Below are positions 33,890 to 47,243 of a DNA stretch of 64,000 bases, one piece after another. This DNA is from Dolomedes plantarius. Taxonomy: Eukaryota; Arthropoda; Arachnida; Araneae; Dolomedidae. The notes under the pieces are model-generated. The model saw only the letters and a list, made by a program, of their open reading frames with translations. It did not search any database and was not told the DNA's origin. The stretch covers positions 115,493,288 to 115,557,287 of the forward strand of contig OU015491.1 in the NCBI GenBank assembly GCA_907164885.2, read 5' to 3'. Each line of letters begins with the position of its first letter. Positions within the stretch are counted from its first letter, which is position 1. A program made the position numbers and the translations under genes.

Positions 33890-34610
33890 ACTTTTAAACG
33901 TATATAACTTCCTTTAATGTAAAGTTGAATTTACCTCATTTTTTAAAAGAATTTAGTTTGCACCTCCAGGGATTAATTTATCTAATACAAAATTTTTCAT
34001 TCCTTAAATATTATATTCGTAAAGGACCCTGTTAGTCTAACCTAAATGTCTGTCGAGAACTACACATAAGAACTGTTGATAAAATTCATTATAAATCAAA
34101 ATCTTCAGTCAATGCTAGTGTCGCCCAGTATTTAATTGCCTTAAATTCAAAACGTATATTATATCCTAGTAGGTAACGTAAAATTTTGCTCCGCATATCT
34201 TGAAGTCTACATTTTACGTCTCCAGCAATTATTTGAACAAATGCAAAATTTCTCACGAGGTGAATATTAATTTTGAAAAAGATTTTGTTTATCGTTACAT
34301 ATCAGGTCGATAATGACTAAGCATTCTACGAACAAGGAGTTAAATGTCGCCACAAATAAAAATACAAACTAGTGATGCTAAAAATTAGAACTACAAATAA
34401 AAGTCTGTACTCAATGCTAATGTCCTCCAGTATTTATTTTAAAAAGTATATTGCCTTTTAAATTGTAAGGCAATTTTTTGCTTCGATTATTTTTAAGTTT
34501 ACATCTTACATCTCCATTGATTACTTTAACAGATACAAAATTTCTCATATCATATTATTATGCTGAAAAAAAATACTTATTTGTCGCCACATATTTCTGT
34601 TAAAAATTGA
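33890..34610. repeat. Old, diverged tandem repeat, about three units
   Basis: A core of the type acatyttacrtctccarygatta followed by tacaaaatttctca recurs near 33950, 34210 and 34510, with matching surrounding phrases such as tcaatgctartgtc. Units are about 270-300 bp and have diverged strongly. Confidence 0.6.
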
Positions 34611-34739
34611 TACGAATCAAAAATTAACCCTACAGTGTCATCATAATTGTTTATTTTCTGATGAAAGTGATAGCGGGAAGAAACATTTTTCACTATCACT
34701 TTATGCATGTTTAGTCTTGAAGAATACTAAGTTTTCTTT

Positions 34740-34970
34740 TGCTAGAACACACAAAAGAATTTCTTCTTCGTACTCTATTGTGAAATTGATAAATATCGCC
34801 AAAGGGTTGAGGAGAAACCGAAAAAAATTCCAGTCTCTTCGTCGCTCAGAGAATTTTGAAACAATTTATACTAAAAAAGGTGGCATCTAAGGGCGAACTA
34901 TGCGTTTGCTACCTTATTTCCTTCTTTTTTTTTATTTTCCTGTCTGCAATCTGTTTTCTACCTCAAACAC
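34740..34970. repeat. Dispersed repeat copy related to 22320-22720
   Basis: Shares ttgataaatatcgcc, a gttgaggagaaaccg-like phrase and a following T-rich segment with the copy near 22470-22620. No coding capacity is seen. Confidence 0.5.
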
Positions 34971-35924
34971 ACACACATCGGTGCGTTCAAAGGTAGTTAA
35001 TTTTGCCAAGAAGTAAAATTTTTATAAGTTTATATTTTGATGAATAATCCAATTTTAAAATTAGAAAATGTTTGCTTGGGGGATTTTGAATTTAACGCCT
35101 CAAACCTTTTTTTAAGTAGCTTGCTTTTATTTGTTCGTGTAATGTAAAACGTCCTTGATTCTTTTCTAATGTAAAACGTCCAAGATTTGCTCGATAAAAT
35201 TCCAGATAAGAATTGTGAATCACAGATTAAAAATATAAGTTTTGTTCACTTTTTCAACAAGTCCCTTTTTAACATCTTGCACTGTAATATTTTAAGAGTG
35301 TGTCACGTTTTCATTATTACTTGATATGTCATGTACATTATGCAGATGTACATCAATACTTAATATGTCTCATTGCTTGGTTACTTTCTTGTTTTGTAAC
35401 TTCTTTGTTTCACCCTCATGCATCAATAATTAACTATCAATTAGTTGTTTTTGAGGTTTTACATTTTAAATAGCATTTGACGATATCGTTTTTGACAAAA
35501 AGTTTTAGAAATATTTCAAAAATTAATTTTATGCATAATTTTGTGTTGAAATATTTTTCGGATTTAATTTCTGTTTTTTTTAAAAAAAAGTAATTATTTA
35601 CATTTATAGTAAAGTTTTTCAAATTAAAAGAAATATTTTAAATATGCCATTAATTTTCTAAACTGCATTTAAATTACTTTTTAAACTGACAATTTTCTTT
35701 TCGTTTCTTGTATAAACACTGTTGAAGAGATTTGCCTTGTTAAAAATTAGAAGTACTTTGTGTTAGTATGTTTATTAGATGTGTAGTGTTATTTTGTTGA
35801 ACAAATTCACCTGATTCTGCCATTCATACCTTTATCAAACTTAACACTTGATTTAAATGTCTGTTCTCTTTCAACAGCATACCATATGATTGATGACAAC
35901 ATCTTGATCTCAAGTTAAATGTCA
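34971..35924. other. AT-rich stretch with no recognised feature
   Basis: Nothing recognised beyond an imperfect duplicate phrase (aatgtaaaacgtcc twice near 35140-35180). Confidence 0.5.
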
Positions 35925-35932
35925 CTCTATAG

Positions 35933-36563
35933 CAATGATTCTCAACCGCTGATCAGGTCGACCGGTACTGGTCCTCGGAGATTTTTACTTGTCTAGGTTC
36001 AAACAAAATTCTTATTAAAAAAAAATAATAGTAATTTAAAACTGAACGGAGTGCTCACAGAAGAGAAATGGATGCAATAATAATATGACGGTAAGATAAA
36101 ATAAATTTAGAAATCGACCTCCGGTTGTTTCATCGCTCCGACTTAGCCTGACTAATTTGGAACCCACAATTGAAAAGTTAATTGAAGAAGAGAAACAGTA
36201 ATCGTCTCATTAACATTATATGCCAAATAAACAAACATTATAGATATTTAATTTTTTAGTAATCAGAGAACTGAATTTTTTTTTTTTTGGGGGGGGGGGG
36301 TTTCTATATGCAATGATTTTGTGATTATTTTTTATAATTTTCTGTGATTTTTCTCAAAGGTTTATTTACTTATATATAATATTTACAATAATTACCTATT
36401 TTCACATTTGAATATTATTGGAAGCAAATGATAATAAAAATGTTACAATAAACTTATGTAGAAGTTCTTTAATATCTAGTAAAATTTTTTTTTTTTAAAA
36501 ACCCGCGAAACTTTTTAACGAATTTTACTTGTCCGAGGGCTAAAAAAAAGTTGAGAAACGCTG
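35933..36563. mobile_element. Non-autonomous hAT element with SPIN-like ends
   Basis: The left end is CAATGATTCTCAACC and the right end, read on the minus strand, is CAGCGTTTCTCAACTTT. Flanking 8-bp sequences are identical, CTCTATAG at 35925-35932 and 36564-36571. This is a perfect hAT-type target duplication. Ends of the form CAGNGNTTCTCAAC are known from SPIN and other hAT elements. Length is 631 bp and there is no coding frame. A G run of about 12 bases lies near 36289. Confidence 0.88.
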
Positions 36564-36571
36564 CTCTATAG

Positions 36572-37639
36572 CATTCATCATGGATTTAGAAAATTTAAGC
36601 ATTTGGGGCTAAACATAGTCCATTGATAGTGTTAGGGCGCTGGTAAGGCTTGAATCCTGATCTCCAAACTCCAGTATCAGTCTTTTTACAACAAAATTAC
36701 CCGATGTAACGATGTGGGATTTTTAATGACTTTTGTCCGTACTATAATATAAGTTATACTCATATCACGTACAACCTTATTTGAATTTTGTATTATTGAA
36801 TAATTTGTGTATCAAACAATTAATGTCATTAATGGAACCACAAATCTCCTAAATCTGAAGTCTGCCCCAAGATATTCGTCACAAAGTCCAGCGTTTAAAA
36901 GATTTCCTTCAGAATGCTCTCTAATTATTTGTGATTGATTTAAATGAATGAAATCGTAAATTATAGTACGAATTCATCTATAATCACTAATTAATTTCTC
37001 CTAAAGAGGTATTTTACTGAACTTCATAAATTACACTAATCTAAGTAATTTACAATGATGTGCATGTAACCGTTGCTTCTTAATATACTGGTCAGTAAAA
37101 CTTTTAGACATAACATTTAGTAATATACCTATAATATGCCAAAATACTTTGAATAGAATACAATCATAGTCGCATTAATAAACCCATGGTACTCCGTAGC
37201 TCTGCTTCAATTGCCGTTGGTATTTCGTGAATGCTCCTCACTCCAAAGAGTTCCTGTAGGCTCTTGTTAAAAGTCATTTATCTTCGCCATTAAACGTTAG
37301 CAGCCCTTTGAGATTACCTCTACTGTGAATGCTTTTGTAGTCATCAGGTTGAAATCATTCAGGCATGTTTTCGAAGGCCAATTTATAAGTAATTAAACTT
37401 AGTGTTTCGAATTGTGAGAGAGTTAGAGGTAGCGTGAACCGTTTTGTGCAGAGAGTATGATTCCAATTTCAATTCGAAACGTTTGAGAGACACAAATGTT
37501 ATTAATACTAGTTCACGTTTTAGCATTCCCTCGAATAATTAATATGTTTTCTAATTTGGAGTAATAAAGGTCAATACTGGATGCTATGTATTAAAATTAG
37601 CAAAGAGTGAAATAAGAGTTTTTTTTGTTGCTCTTTTAG
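36572..37639. other. AT-rich stretch with no recognised feature
   Basis: No gene or mobile element recognised. Confidence 0.5.
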
Positions 37640-38005
37640 TTCTTCAAGCCGTCATGGAGGAACGTAGGAACACGTTCCTCTCTAACCGTCCTCCGGAAAG
37701 GAGAATTTCAGACGCTAAAACCATCCATCCGTCCGTCCTCGCGAGTTATAATTTTGGCAGCGGGCCAAACCCAGTCTATCGCTTGGACAAGTTAAACAGA
37801 AAAGTACGAAGATGCGTCCCAATTTTGACATGCATATATACATACGTACATATATAGAGATACATATATACATACGTACATATATAGAGATACATATATA
37901 CATACAGAAGAGGTAAGCAACGATAAGTAATCCTACGTTAATAACCCGAGGTAGTTTCGTTAGAAGAGACTACCTGAATTTTTTGAGTTCCCGTTCCGAT
38001 AATAA
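37640..38005. repeat. Dispersed repeat family D, with an internal 30-bp minisatellite
   Basis: Contains gtcctccggaaaggagaatt, ccgtcctcgcgagttataat and taataacccgaggtagtttc. The same order occurs inverted at 45500-45800. A 30-bp unit (catacgtacatatatagag followed by atacatatata) is repeated about 2.5 times at 37832-37905. A 67-codon open frame at its start also occurs partly in the inverted copy and is not considered a gene. Confidence 0.8.
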
Positions 38006-38340
38006 TTCTTTAGCAAATCTTCTTCGTTATGACTAAGACAATTTTAGAAGAGGTTTATGATAGTAGATATCGGATAGAGCCTGCAGAAATGACGAAAGGG
38101 AAAGAATAAAGTGGTGGAAAATTCATCGAGAAGGAAAATCAAATATGATCGGTTCGTTGAACACACTGCCTGATGCAGAAATCACGGGCAGTATGTCCTA
38201 CTGCAAGTTAAGTGGATCAACTGAGGAGTTTCGATCTCATGGGCCGTCTTGTGGTTTGATTTCCTTCTAGATTTACGCTGTAGCTACGAATTCTAATAAT
38301 CTTATTTTTATTTGTGTTTTACTAAACAAATATATAAAAA
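38006..38340. other. Unassigned sequence
   Basis: Nothing recognised. Confidence 0.45.
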
Positions 38341-39117
38341 ACTACCTGAATCCGTCCTTCGCTACGGAGTACATTCAAATTAAATACAACGGTCAACGTA
38401 TGCAATTAATGCCAAAAAATATATATATAATAAATACAACTACCAATGTATCCAATCAATGCCAATAACACACAAAAAATATATATTTATAAAAAAACGT
38501 AGCGGATATTTTTATAAACAAAATAATGTAGAGGAAAATATTCAAATTAAATACAACAGTCAATGTATGCAATTAATTTGTATGTTTAATATCCATAAAA
38601 CATACTAATTTGAATTAAATTCTTAAAAAACTTGTAACTCAATTTGTCTAGCGGTTAAATGTTATCTTTCACCGTATTTAAATATGTTTGTCAATTTATT
38701 CCGTTGTTATGCACGTGACGCTAAATTAATTGACAGTATCACAAAAATAAAAGAAACCACGTGACAAGCATCTAATAAATTAAATTCCAAAAATTAATCA
38801 TTAAAAATTCACCAAAAATCAGAAAATGGAGGTAAAGATTCGAAAAAGATTTCACTTTAAAGGACTTTTTATGTTCTTTTTGAAATATAAATTTTATAAT
38901 GTTCAGATTATTATTTTAAATGCAAACTTTTTAAAATGTTACAAAAACAGGCTTAAAAATTTTATTTTAAAAAATCTAAGAAAATATTTTCGAAAATCTT
39001 TCTTAGTGCACCCCTACACTATAAGAAAAATCTCCATGCAAAATTTCAGCCCTTTATTATGTCCAGCGGTTTGGTCTGTGAGTTATCTGTCAGTCAGTTA
39101 CGGAACTGTTTAAGATT
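38341..39117. repeat. Dispersed repeat family A, most complete copy
   Basis: Runs from the phrase cttcgctacggagtacattc to gtcagttacggaactgttt without a large interruption. It serves as the uninterrupted form of the repeat into which the gypsy element inserted at 13264-19260. A 95-codon open frame inside it is not conserved in the other copies. Confidence 0.85.
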
Positions 39118-41415
39118 ACGACTTCTTAAAAGTAATATGGATGGTACTTGTATGACTTATTCTAGCCAAGCCTTAAATTTTATCTTTTTTGACATATGTT
39201 TGTTATAGCATGATTCTTTAATGGTTGTTTCCACACGTCAAATCACGGTTAATTAATTTTAATAGGTATTTATTATCTAGATAGAGGGACTCCCTTTGCA
39301 GTACATCTAAGTGTAGAATGTGTCGGATAAGATAGCACTAAAATTAGTCAAAACACCTTTAAAAATTCATTATAAATTAACTATGGGGGAACTCTGTTCG
39401 CGATTTTGAAAAGAATACGGCTATCTTACTTTCGTCAAGAGCTAGGCATGAAAACGCGAACATTGAAAATAATGACAGGCAAAATGTTGAGACTACTGCT
39501 ATTTTACAACAGGAAAATTTTAAGAGTGGAAATTGCCAACGCCAAAATCAGAAAAGAAAGAGGAAAATAGTGACAGTTAAAAAAGATGGCTAAAGATCAT
39601 GAAAATTCTTGACAAAATAAAAGGCAAAAAAATAGTACATTATATCCTTATAAAATGATTGACTACAAAGGACAAAATTCTTATCCTGGAGAGTGAAAAC
39701 GCGATAATCACCAGTTATAATACTTCTCTCTGTATTGAACTCTGTCATAAAATGGTGCTGAGATTGTCTGTGTTCAAACAAAACTTGCTTGTGGTCGTGC
39801 CACTTATTTACTAGGAAAAAATATTAACCAATTAGTTCTTTCCATATAATTTCCTTATTCAGTAAGAACATCATTCTACTTACTTAGAGTATATTTGTTG
39901 CAGTTTGATTGCATTTTGTTCCAAGTGAAATGTTACTAAATATTTCTAATCTACAGATATCGTCAGATATGGTTTTGAATTTCGAAAAAAATCCTTGTTA
40001 GCAAAAATTATTAATAGCATAACAATATGCAGAGAATAATTCTTGATGTACATTATCTATTAGATACGATACGATCATTCTGTTAACAGTCGCAAGCAAT
40101 TATCTATCAAACTATATCAAAAGTATATTGTATATTCTTATGGAGGAATTGTGAAAATGGAATGGAAATCGTTGATAATAAAGCATATTAGCGTTTCTAA
40201 TGCGTTATAAACATTAAAAACTGGCCTTTAGACCCAAACTCAGAAGTCTAGAATTCCTAATTATACTCTAACGAATGAATTAATGATTTTACTGCCAAAA
40301 AAGCACAACATTCTAGTTTCATCAACCCTCTTTTTCAACTTTAAACATCACCATATATAATTTGAAATTAAAGCGCTAGATTAAATATTACAGAAATTAC
40401 AAATTCAAACACTACATAAAATACATTTGAAGGAAATAAAAATTGCCCTCAGAAATATTTAACTTTCTAATGTATTTTATAAATGCATTCATAATTTCAA
40501 TTCACATTTGACTCTATTCAGCAGCTTTCAAAAGGCTTTTAGTCACTTTGATAATATGTACCCATTTATAAATAAAGCATTTTTATTGAAGATGTTTTTA
40601 TTGAGGAATCGATAAACTTGACTCTGTCTTTTCCTGCGGATGTGAAAATGTTTCGCTTTCTTTTTTCCGTTCTTAACAACTGTCAAATAAAAGATCAGCT
40701 CCTTTCATCTAGCGATAAAAAATCGGCCAAGAAAAAAAAACAATTTAGACATATAAAAGTAAATCTTTTTTTTTTCTTTCCTATTCATTTTCGGCATTCA
40801 AGAAGCATTGTTACTAATGACTACACAAGAAGTTCAGACAAGAGATTGAAGTTTAAAAGATTTATGGGTTAAAGTATTATTCTTAATTATAATATTATAG
40901 ATAGCAGTATATTTGGTTGTATTGTAAATTAACAACTTTTCTAACAACAAAACGCTTTTGATTAACTTAAATATTTTGTATCATTTTCCCATGTTTCGTC
41001 ACATTTTTTATATCTTAAAATTTAGCAAGCTTTCCTCTATTATGCCATTTAGAATGGTTAGGATACTGAGATCTATATCTCCCAATTCTCCGAGCAATGA
41101 GAAGTAACATCATGCAACGAAACCCCGTAAGATATCATCACCAACGTTTACGTAAACATGGCAGAGAATGGGGCTTAGCAGGATTGCCCTTAGGTAAAAG
41201 TAATTTATTTCAACAACTAAATTGCCTATTTTCTCGCATTTTATAACATTCTCCTTCTCTGTTCAATACGACTAGACTGGCTAGGAACGAGTAAACTGGA
41301 CTCCAGGTCTCTTGATTTCCAATCAAGGTGCAAGAATATTACACTTATTTATGAATAGTAAATATTGCATACGATTTTGATAGAAGGATTTTATTAATGT
41401 AAAAACAGATTATAC
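39118..41415. other. AT-rich stretch, one weak coding-like segment
   Basis: Positions 39381-39593 hold a 70-codon frame without a start codon, rich in Asn, Gln, Arg and Lys (RARHENANIENNDRQNVE) and ending at TAA 39591. The composition is protein-like but I recognise no family. The remainder shows nothing. Confidence 0.4.
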
Positions 41416-41938
41416 TGTCTGTTCCAGAAATACTCTAGAACTACCTGTCGGTACCTCGTTAAGTAGTTTGTTTATGGTTTCCATGCACGCATAAACTACT
41501 ATTTCCATACATATATACATATATCTTGATTTATCCACGGATATTTACAAAATCTATTATACAACATTTCCATTGTCAATTAATCATTATCAATCATCAT
41601 TCCGTCGAAAACTAGACAGTGTCCGAACTCCGTTCAATCAGCATCGAATCAGGAAGCACTTCTTCTTCTCTTTTCCTCCCTTTCTTCCCTTTATATACCC
41701 CCTATTTCAGAAAACCCAAATCATTCTAAAAGTTTCTGGATCGGTGTGGAAAAGTTCTTGCGGCCCCCGGTCACTTAGTGTGTTTCGAGCATCTGGTCCC
41801 ATTGGTGGCTGTAATTACCTCCCTTTGAACGGTCCGTTAACGTCTTGGCAACCTTTTCTAAAATTGGTAGCATATGAAAAGGCTTTTCCCAATTAAGAAT
41901 GGGCACTCCACCACCAGCATGTATGCATGCATCTGACA
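41416..41938 (-). mobile_element. Candidate solo LTR, minus strand
   Basis: Plus-strand ends are TGTCTG and CTGACA, so the minus strand runs TGTCAG...CAGACA. A strong TATA box (GGGGTATATAAAGG on the minus strand, plus 41686-41700) lies about 240 bp from the 5' end. Flanking 4-mers are ATAC and CTAC, one mismatch from a target duplication. No canonical AATAAA was found, which weakens the call. An 107-codon plus-strand open frame through it is probably accidental. Confidence 0.45.
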
Positions 41939-42074
41939 CTACCCTTTTAGTACCGTGGCCAGAAATCGTTTCTGGAGTTCTTTCTAGTCACGGGACGTAG
42001 AAATACATATCCATGCACTTTTGCACTACGTGGCCCAGAGCGAAATCACTGTGAAGTCACTTTTCCCTGCATTT

Positions 42075-42205
42075 GACGGTAGGCCGGACGATAGCCGAAT
42101 AGCTAGGACGCTGGCATTGTAGCTGTTTGTAGGCGCTCGAAATCGGCTTTAAGCTGTTGGCGCCAGTCTAATTAGCCGTCGTGTAGCAAAAGTTTACCTT
42201 AGTGC
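42075..42205 (+). repeat. tRNA-derived SINE relic (family 1)
   Basis: An A-box-like gatagccgaatagctagga is followed by gctggcattgtagctg, gaaatcggctttaagc and gtctaattagccgtcgtg. The last two phrases match the tails of the copies near 12835 and 33190. The B box is poorly preserved here. Confidence 0.6.
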
Positions 42206-45200
42206 TCCAAACCCAACCTGCATTTGACGCAGCATGGGGACTAATCGAAATCAGGCTTTCACAAGGAAGTCAAGAAGGGAAAGACACCTGAAGTTCACAA
42301 AAAGGTTACACAGTGATAGAAATAGGTCAGAATCTATTTGTCTGAAAAGTAAATAAAAAATGAACTTGAATTCGATTGGCGTATCGGGCTTCAAAAAAAC
42401 ACATATCCGGAGAAACATTCATGGTATTTAAGATACAATGTAAAAATATTTTAAGGACCTAAGATTTGGGTTTCAACGCTCTATGGAATCTCCCTATGTC
42501 TACATCCCTCGTTGCGTAGCCCATACTAAAGAACACACATATATCTATGAAATTACCTTTAATGCTGTTGATAGTCCTGTTTTCTTTATGCACGGTTTTT
42601 AAAGACCTGAAAATGCATGAAACATTAAAATAATTAATTTTTATAACTATAGGTCTTTCATTCTACTCATGTTTATATATTTTTAATTTAAATGTTAATT
42701 TCTTCAATACTGCTCTGTTATTTGAATATATATATATATATAATGATTCTCTGATCTCTCTCAGAGCCCCGGCCAAATCTACGATACATACAAATTAACC
42801 TTGTTTGTTCACTCTAAAGTAGGTTTATGATGAAGGTATTTTCATTTGAACTTAGATCCGCTTGAATTCAAAATTTTCTGTGAAAACTCAACCTAATCCT
42901 TATACGAATGTAATATTATTTTAAGCCATGCGTTCACTACAAATGTTATTTCCATACCATACTGCTAAAGTATGCTTTACTACGTAATACTCTGTTCATC
43001 AGGAGAAGATTTTATAGGTTTAAAATAAGGATTCGTTGTAGGTTTCTGATATAACATCGTATATGCTAAACCCTCAGTTAAAATGCGGTGTAAACAAAAT
43101 TTAATTCTTCCTGATTTTCTAAGATATGAAAAGGTGCATGTTTAGTGAATATCTTTTAGTAAGTCTAATAAACAAAATATTTCATGGTTAAATTACCATT
43201 CTGATAAAAATTATTTTATAATTAATTTCTATAGAAACCCAAAATTTGGTCTCTAGGAAAGCTTTCTTCCAAGAATCCTTCTTCGTTGCAATAAACAGTG
43301 ATACTTTTTGACATTGAAATAAACAGGTGATACACGCAATTAAAGAATCTCATTTCTCTAACAATAACTTTTTGACATTTAAATTTATTGTATTTAAAAT
43401 CATGTCCACTTCCTGGAATATATTTTATTCAAGCAGAAATTTTCCGCAATGAATGTTAATTTTTAAATTTAATGCACTACTTAGGGTGTCGAAAATTTAC
43501 TTAATAAATAATGAATAATTTATTTGATCTCTGCAGTCTGGAATCTTTGATACTGATATATCATGTATCCCCAGGGAACGATTTAAAATTGTAAAATATG
43601 TATATGAGGCTTGTATATTGATAGAGAAATGTAAATAAACCATGTCGAGGTATAGAAGATGAAATATTTTATATAAAAAATTCACTTTCAGAAAGTTGTA
43701 ACTTAAGCAAACGTTATGATTTTTAAAAGATGTAATAGAATACATATATATGTTCAACATTACCTGACGCTTGAAAAAATTATTTAGTTCATTAAAATAA
43801 AAAACGCCATGTGCTCAGTAAGATATAAAAAATATGCAGGGTTTGAGAACGTCATAAGAATGACTTTCATTCCTATGAATGGTACGAGTGGTAAATATGA
43901 ATAACCTGGTGAGTTATCGATTGATTTCTACTTTTTCGATATACTTGTTCGTGATATTTCAAGCCTCATATAATTAATCTGAACTTCCGTAACATTGTAT
44001 CGAGATGGAAGCACGTCGGAGTTACTACCCATAATCTTGAACCGTTAGGCGTCACTTATTGGCAAATAGTAACCGACTATACCTCTGAAAGCTTACACAA
44101 TAAAATCTTATATGTCGGCCGTTCACAATTCAAGCTAGTTTTCAAAGTGCATCAAGATGTAAAGTTACGATGACGGAACTAGCTGGAGGAAGCCTCAACG
44201 CAACGAACAATGTACAACCAACTACCGGAAATCCGAGTATCAGAGTCCTCAATGTGGAGAATCGATTCGGATGTTTTAAAAATCATCGTAAGTGGAATCT
44301 TGAATAACGGTGAAATGTTTTATGTGAGAATGGTGAAATGTTTATGTTACTGATTAATCTGCCTGCACTATCTGCCTGTCCTCACGAAAAGTATGGATCT
44401 GCAAAATGTCAGGCGAACACTGTTTACCACTGCTTTTGTTGTTTGCGACCTGCCGAATGTGATGGAGGAGGGTAAATTGAGGAGGAATGTTCTTTTATTG
44501 ACGTCCTCAGTTTCTAATAAAACATTCATTCTTAGTCATAAAGGAAAAACATAAGCTTTTGTACTCTTCCAATGTGGTGGCAAGAGTTTGCTGAGGAACG
44601 CCTGAAATCCTCTAGAATGTCGAATGTTTTATGCATTAAAATGTGATTCTAGGAGCCATCATTTTTTCCCTTTTCAGAAAATAAATGTGATTCTCAAATA
44701 TTTCTATGCTTTGGACTGTTACCATAAAAATAATGCTCTAGTATGATGACATGATGCATTTGGAGTTGCACGCCTATCAGAGAGCTCCGATCTCAATCGA
44801 ACAACTTTAAGATCAGTCCGAGTCCACAGAACTGAAGAGTGGACAAATACTTTTTTCTACATTTTCTTTAGATATCTGGACGAAAATATTCCCTTCAAGA
44901 AATTCTTAACTTAGAGAGTAACTTTTCCAGCAGAGTTCAGAAGGCCACTACAACAAAAGTCGAACTTACACTCGATTAATTGATTTGAGTTCTAAGAAAA
45001 AGGAGGTGGAGTCAAGTACCCGGATAATTTATATGACACGGTACATTGCTGTATATGAGAGTATATGTATGTGCGGCCGTGTAAGTATATGGATTGGATT
45101 GCAAGTTCAAAAATAAAAATTAAGTGAAACTCCCCACTTTCTTCTCTTTTTCTTAAGTTGTCGATTTCCACCCCTCAAAAAAAAATAATATATATATATA

Positions 45201-45295
45201 TATATTTAAACTTCTTACTGTCATCAGCATATTTCTTTGAAATCCCTCTTCCATTTTCTTCGGCAGCATTCTCTTTGATATATTTGGTGTAGTTC
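42206..45295. other. Long stretch with no recognised feature
   Basis: A short TA array lies at 42727-42742. Open frames are all under 90 codons and lack motifs. Confidence 0.55.
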
Positions 45296-45299
45296 CAGT

Positions 45300-46190
45300 A
45301 AGTGACAAGTTTAAAGAAGTTTACGGAAAGTATAAGTGAATGTTAAAAACTTGTCACCATAGATGTCGAAAATACATCGCTTAATTGGTAACTGGGTATT
45401 TTCCGTAGATTTTTAGAATATCGAAGTACTTTCGCAGGAAAGTAAGGCTTAAAATCTGCAATGTCATCCGAAACGTGAGATGCCCCTAGTTTATTAATAA
45501 ATTTTTTTTTAAAAATTCAGATAATCTCTTCTAAGGAAACTACCGCGGGTTATTAACCTAGAATAACTTATCATTACTTACCTCTTTCTTATGTACATAT
45601 GTATCTATATACATGTACTATGTATATACATACATGTATGCCAAAATTTTGATGCATCTTGGTACTGTTTAACTTGTCCATGCTATAGCCTGGGTTTGGC
45701 GTGTTGCCAAAATTATAACTCGCGAGGACGGATGGATGAACGGTTTTAGCGTCTGAAATTTTCCTTTCCGGAGGACCGTTATGGAAGAACGTAATCCTAA
45801 CTTAAAAAATAATAATGCAATGAATAAATATAGGAATAAAAAAACAATCAAATTTAAAACAAATTAATAAAATTTCTGTTTTACGTTAAATTTTTGCTCT
45901 AATTAATACATAAACTTTTCTGTTTAATCCATCTATCACTTCCTATCCCTGTATTAGATGATACCACCGGTCCCATTACATACAAGATTATCTGTATTCT
46001 TTTACTTCTACTATCTGCCTTTTCACAAGTTATAAGGATAAAACTCTTTTGTATTTAAAAGCTTTGTTATGTAGCTATTTTCCTGCATTAATTAAGGCTC
46101 TACTGCTACACTTCATATAATCATTTCTGTGAATATTGCGCAAACACCTTAATTCCACTCAAGCTAACAGTGGAATTTAAAATCCCAGAT
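45300..46190. repeat. Local duplication block 1, including inverted family D
   Basis: Positions 45300-45475 correspond to 46225-46420 (shared ggtatttt-ccgtagattttt phrase and tcgaa-tactttcgcag). Positions 45500-45800 are family D in inverted orientation. Positions 45896-46190 correspond to 46420-46675 and 47310-47615 (shared aaggataaaactcttttgta and gttatgtagctattttcctg). The block has been copied locally at least twice with later deletions. Confidence 0.8.
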
Positions 46191-46224
46191 ACTCGCAAAA
46201 GGGAGGAAAAAAGTGTACCATTTA

Positions 46225-46680
46225 AGTAAGTGAGAAGTTAAAAGAAATTTCCACAAAGGATAAGTAAATGTAAAAAAACTTGGGAGAATAGATGTCGACA
46301 ATGCATCGTTTAATTGGCAACTGGGTATTTTCCGTAGATTTTTGGAATATCGAATTACTTTCGCAGAAAAATAAGGATTAAAATCTGAAACGTCACCCGA
46401 AACGTGAAATGCTCTAATTAATACATAAAAGTTTCTGTTTAATCAGTCAATCACTTCGTATCCCTGTATTATATGAAACCACCTGTCCCATTACATACAA
46501 GATTACCTGTATTCTTTTTCTTCTACTATCTGCTTTTCGCACGTTATAAGGATAAAACTCTTTTGTATTTAAAAGCTTTATTATGTAGCTATTTTCCTGC
46601 ACTACTTAAGGCTCTTCTGCTACACTTCATATATTCATTTCTGTGAATATTCAGCAAACACCTTAATTCCACAATACACC
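46225..46680. repeat. Local duplication block 2
   Basis: A shortened copy of block 1 lacking the family D segment; the two flanking pieces are joined near 46420. It ends at the TTAA where a small element is inserted. Confidence 0.8.
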
Positions 46681-46684
46681 TTAA

Positions 46685-47239
46685 GGCTGCTATGTACTAA
46701 GAAAAAAAATCGTATTTCCCTTTTCCTCTTCTTGCAGACTCTTGTGGTGGAAGGAGTCCAGTTGACAGTTCGAGAATTCCACCCCCTCCCCTTAGGATTG
46801 ACATTTTGAGGGATTGTAAAGGCTCTCTCGCTTTAGGGGGGTTAAGCGCTGCCCCCAAAGTTTTTATTTAGAATATGTTTTTTCAACTATTAACAGGTAC
46901 ATAAATGCTGATAATCAAATAAAATTGGTATTGTCAGATAGCCTGAACTTTTCTTCAAATCGCTACAGGATTCATTTTATAAATTTCATCCACAGAAGGA
47001 ATTTATGAGCGTTTAAAACACACTATACCAGATTTTTCCCCGAATAATTTAAATTTTAAAATATTAATTGCATTTTAAGAAAAAAAGAAAATGTACACAA
47101 ATGTAAAATTTCTTTCTCTATGACGGAGTACAATTTTTTAAAAAAAATCATTGAATCCATGTCGGCTATCCGTGGACAAATTTTCTCCATAGGTTAACAT
47201 TTAGGTGAGCGAATCCAATGGGGTTAGTACATAGCAGCC
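46685..47239. mobile_element. Non-autonomous element flanked by TTAA (piggyBac-like)
   Basis: The two ends are perfect 16-bp inverted repeats, GGCTGCTATGTACTAA on the left and its inverse on the right. TTAA flanks both sides (46681-46684 and 47240-47243), the duplication left by piggyBac transposases. The inside is 555 bp with no coding frame. Typical piggyBac ends start CCY, which this does not, so the superfamily call rests on TTAA alone. Confidence 0.72.
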
Positions 47240-47243
47240 TTAA

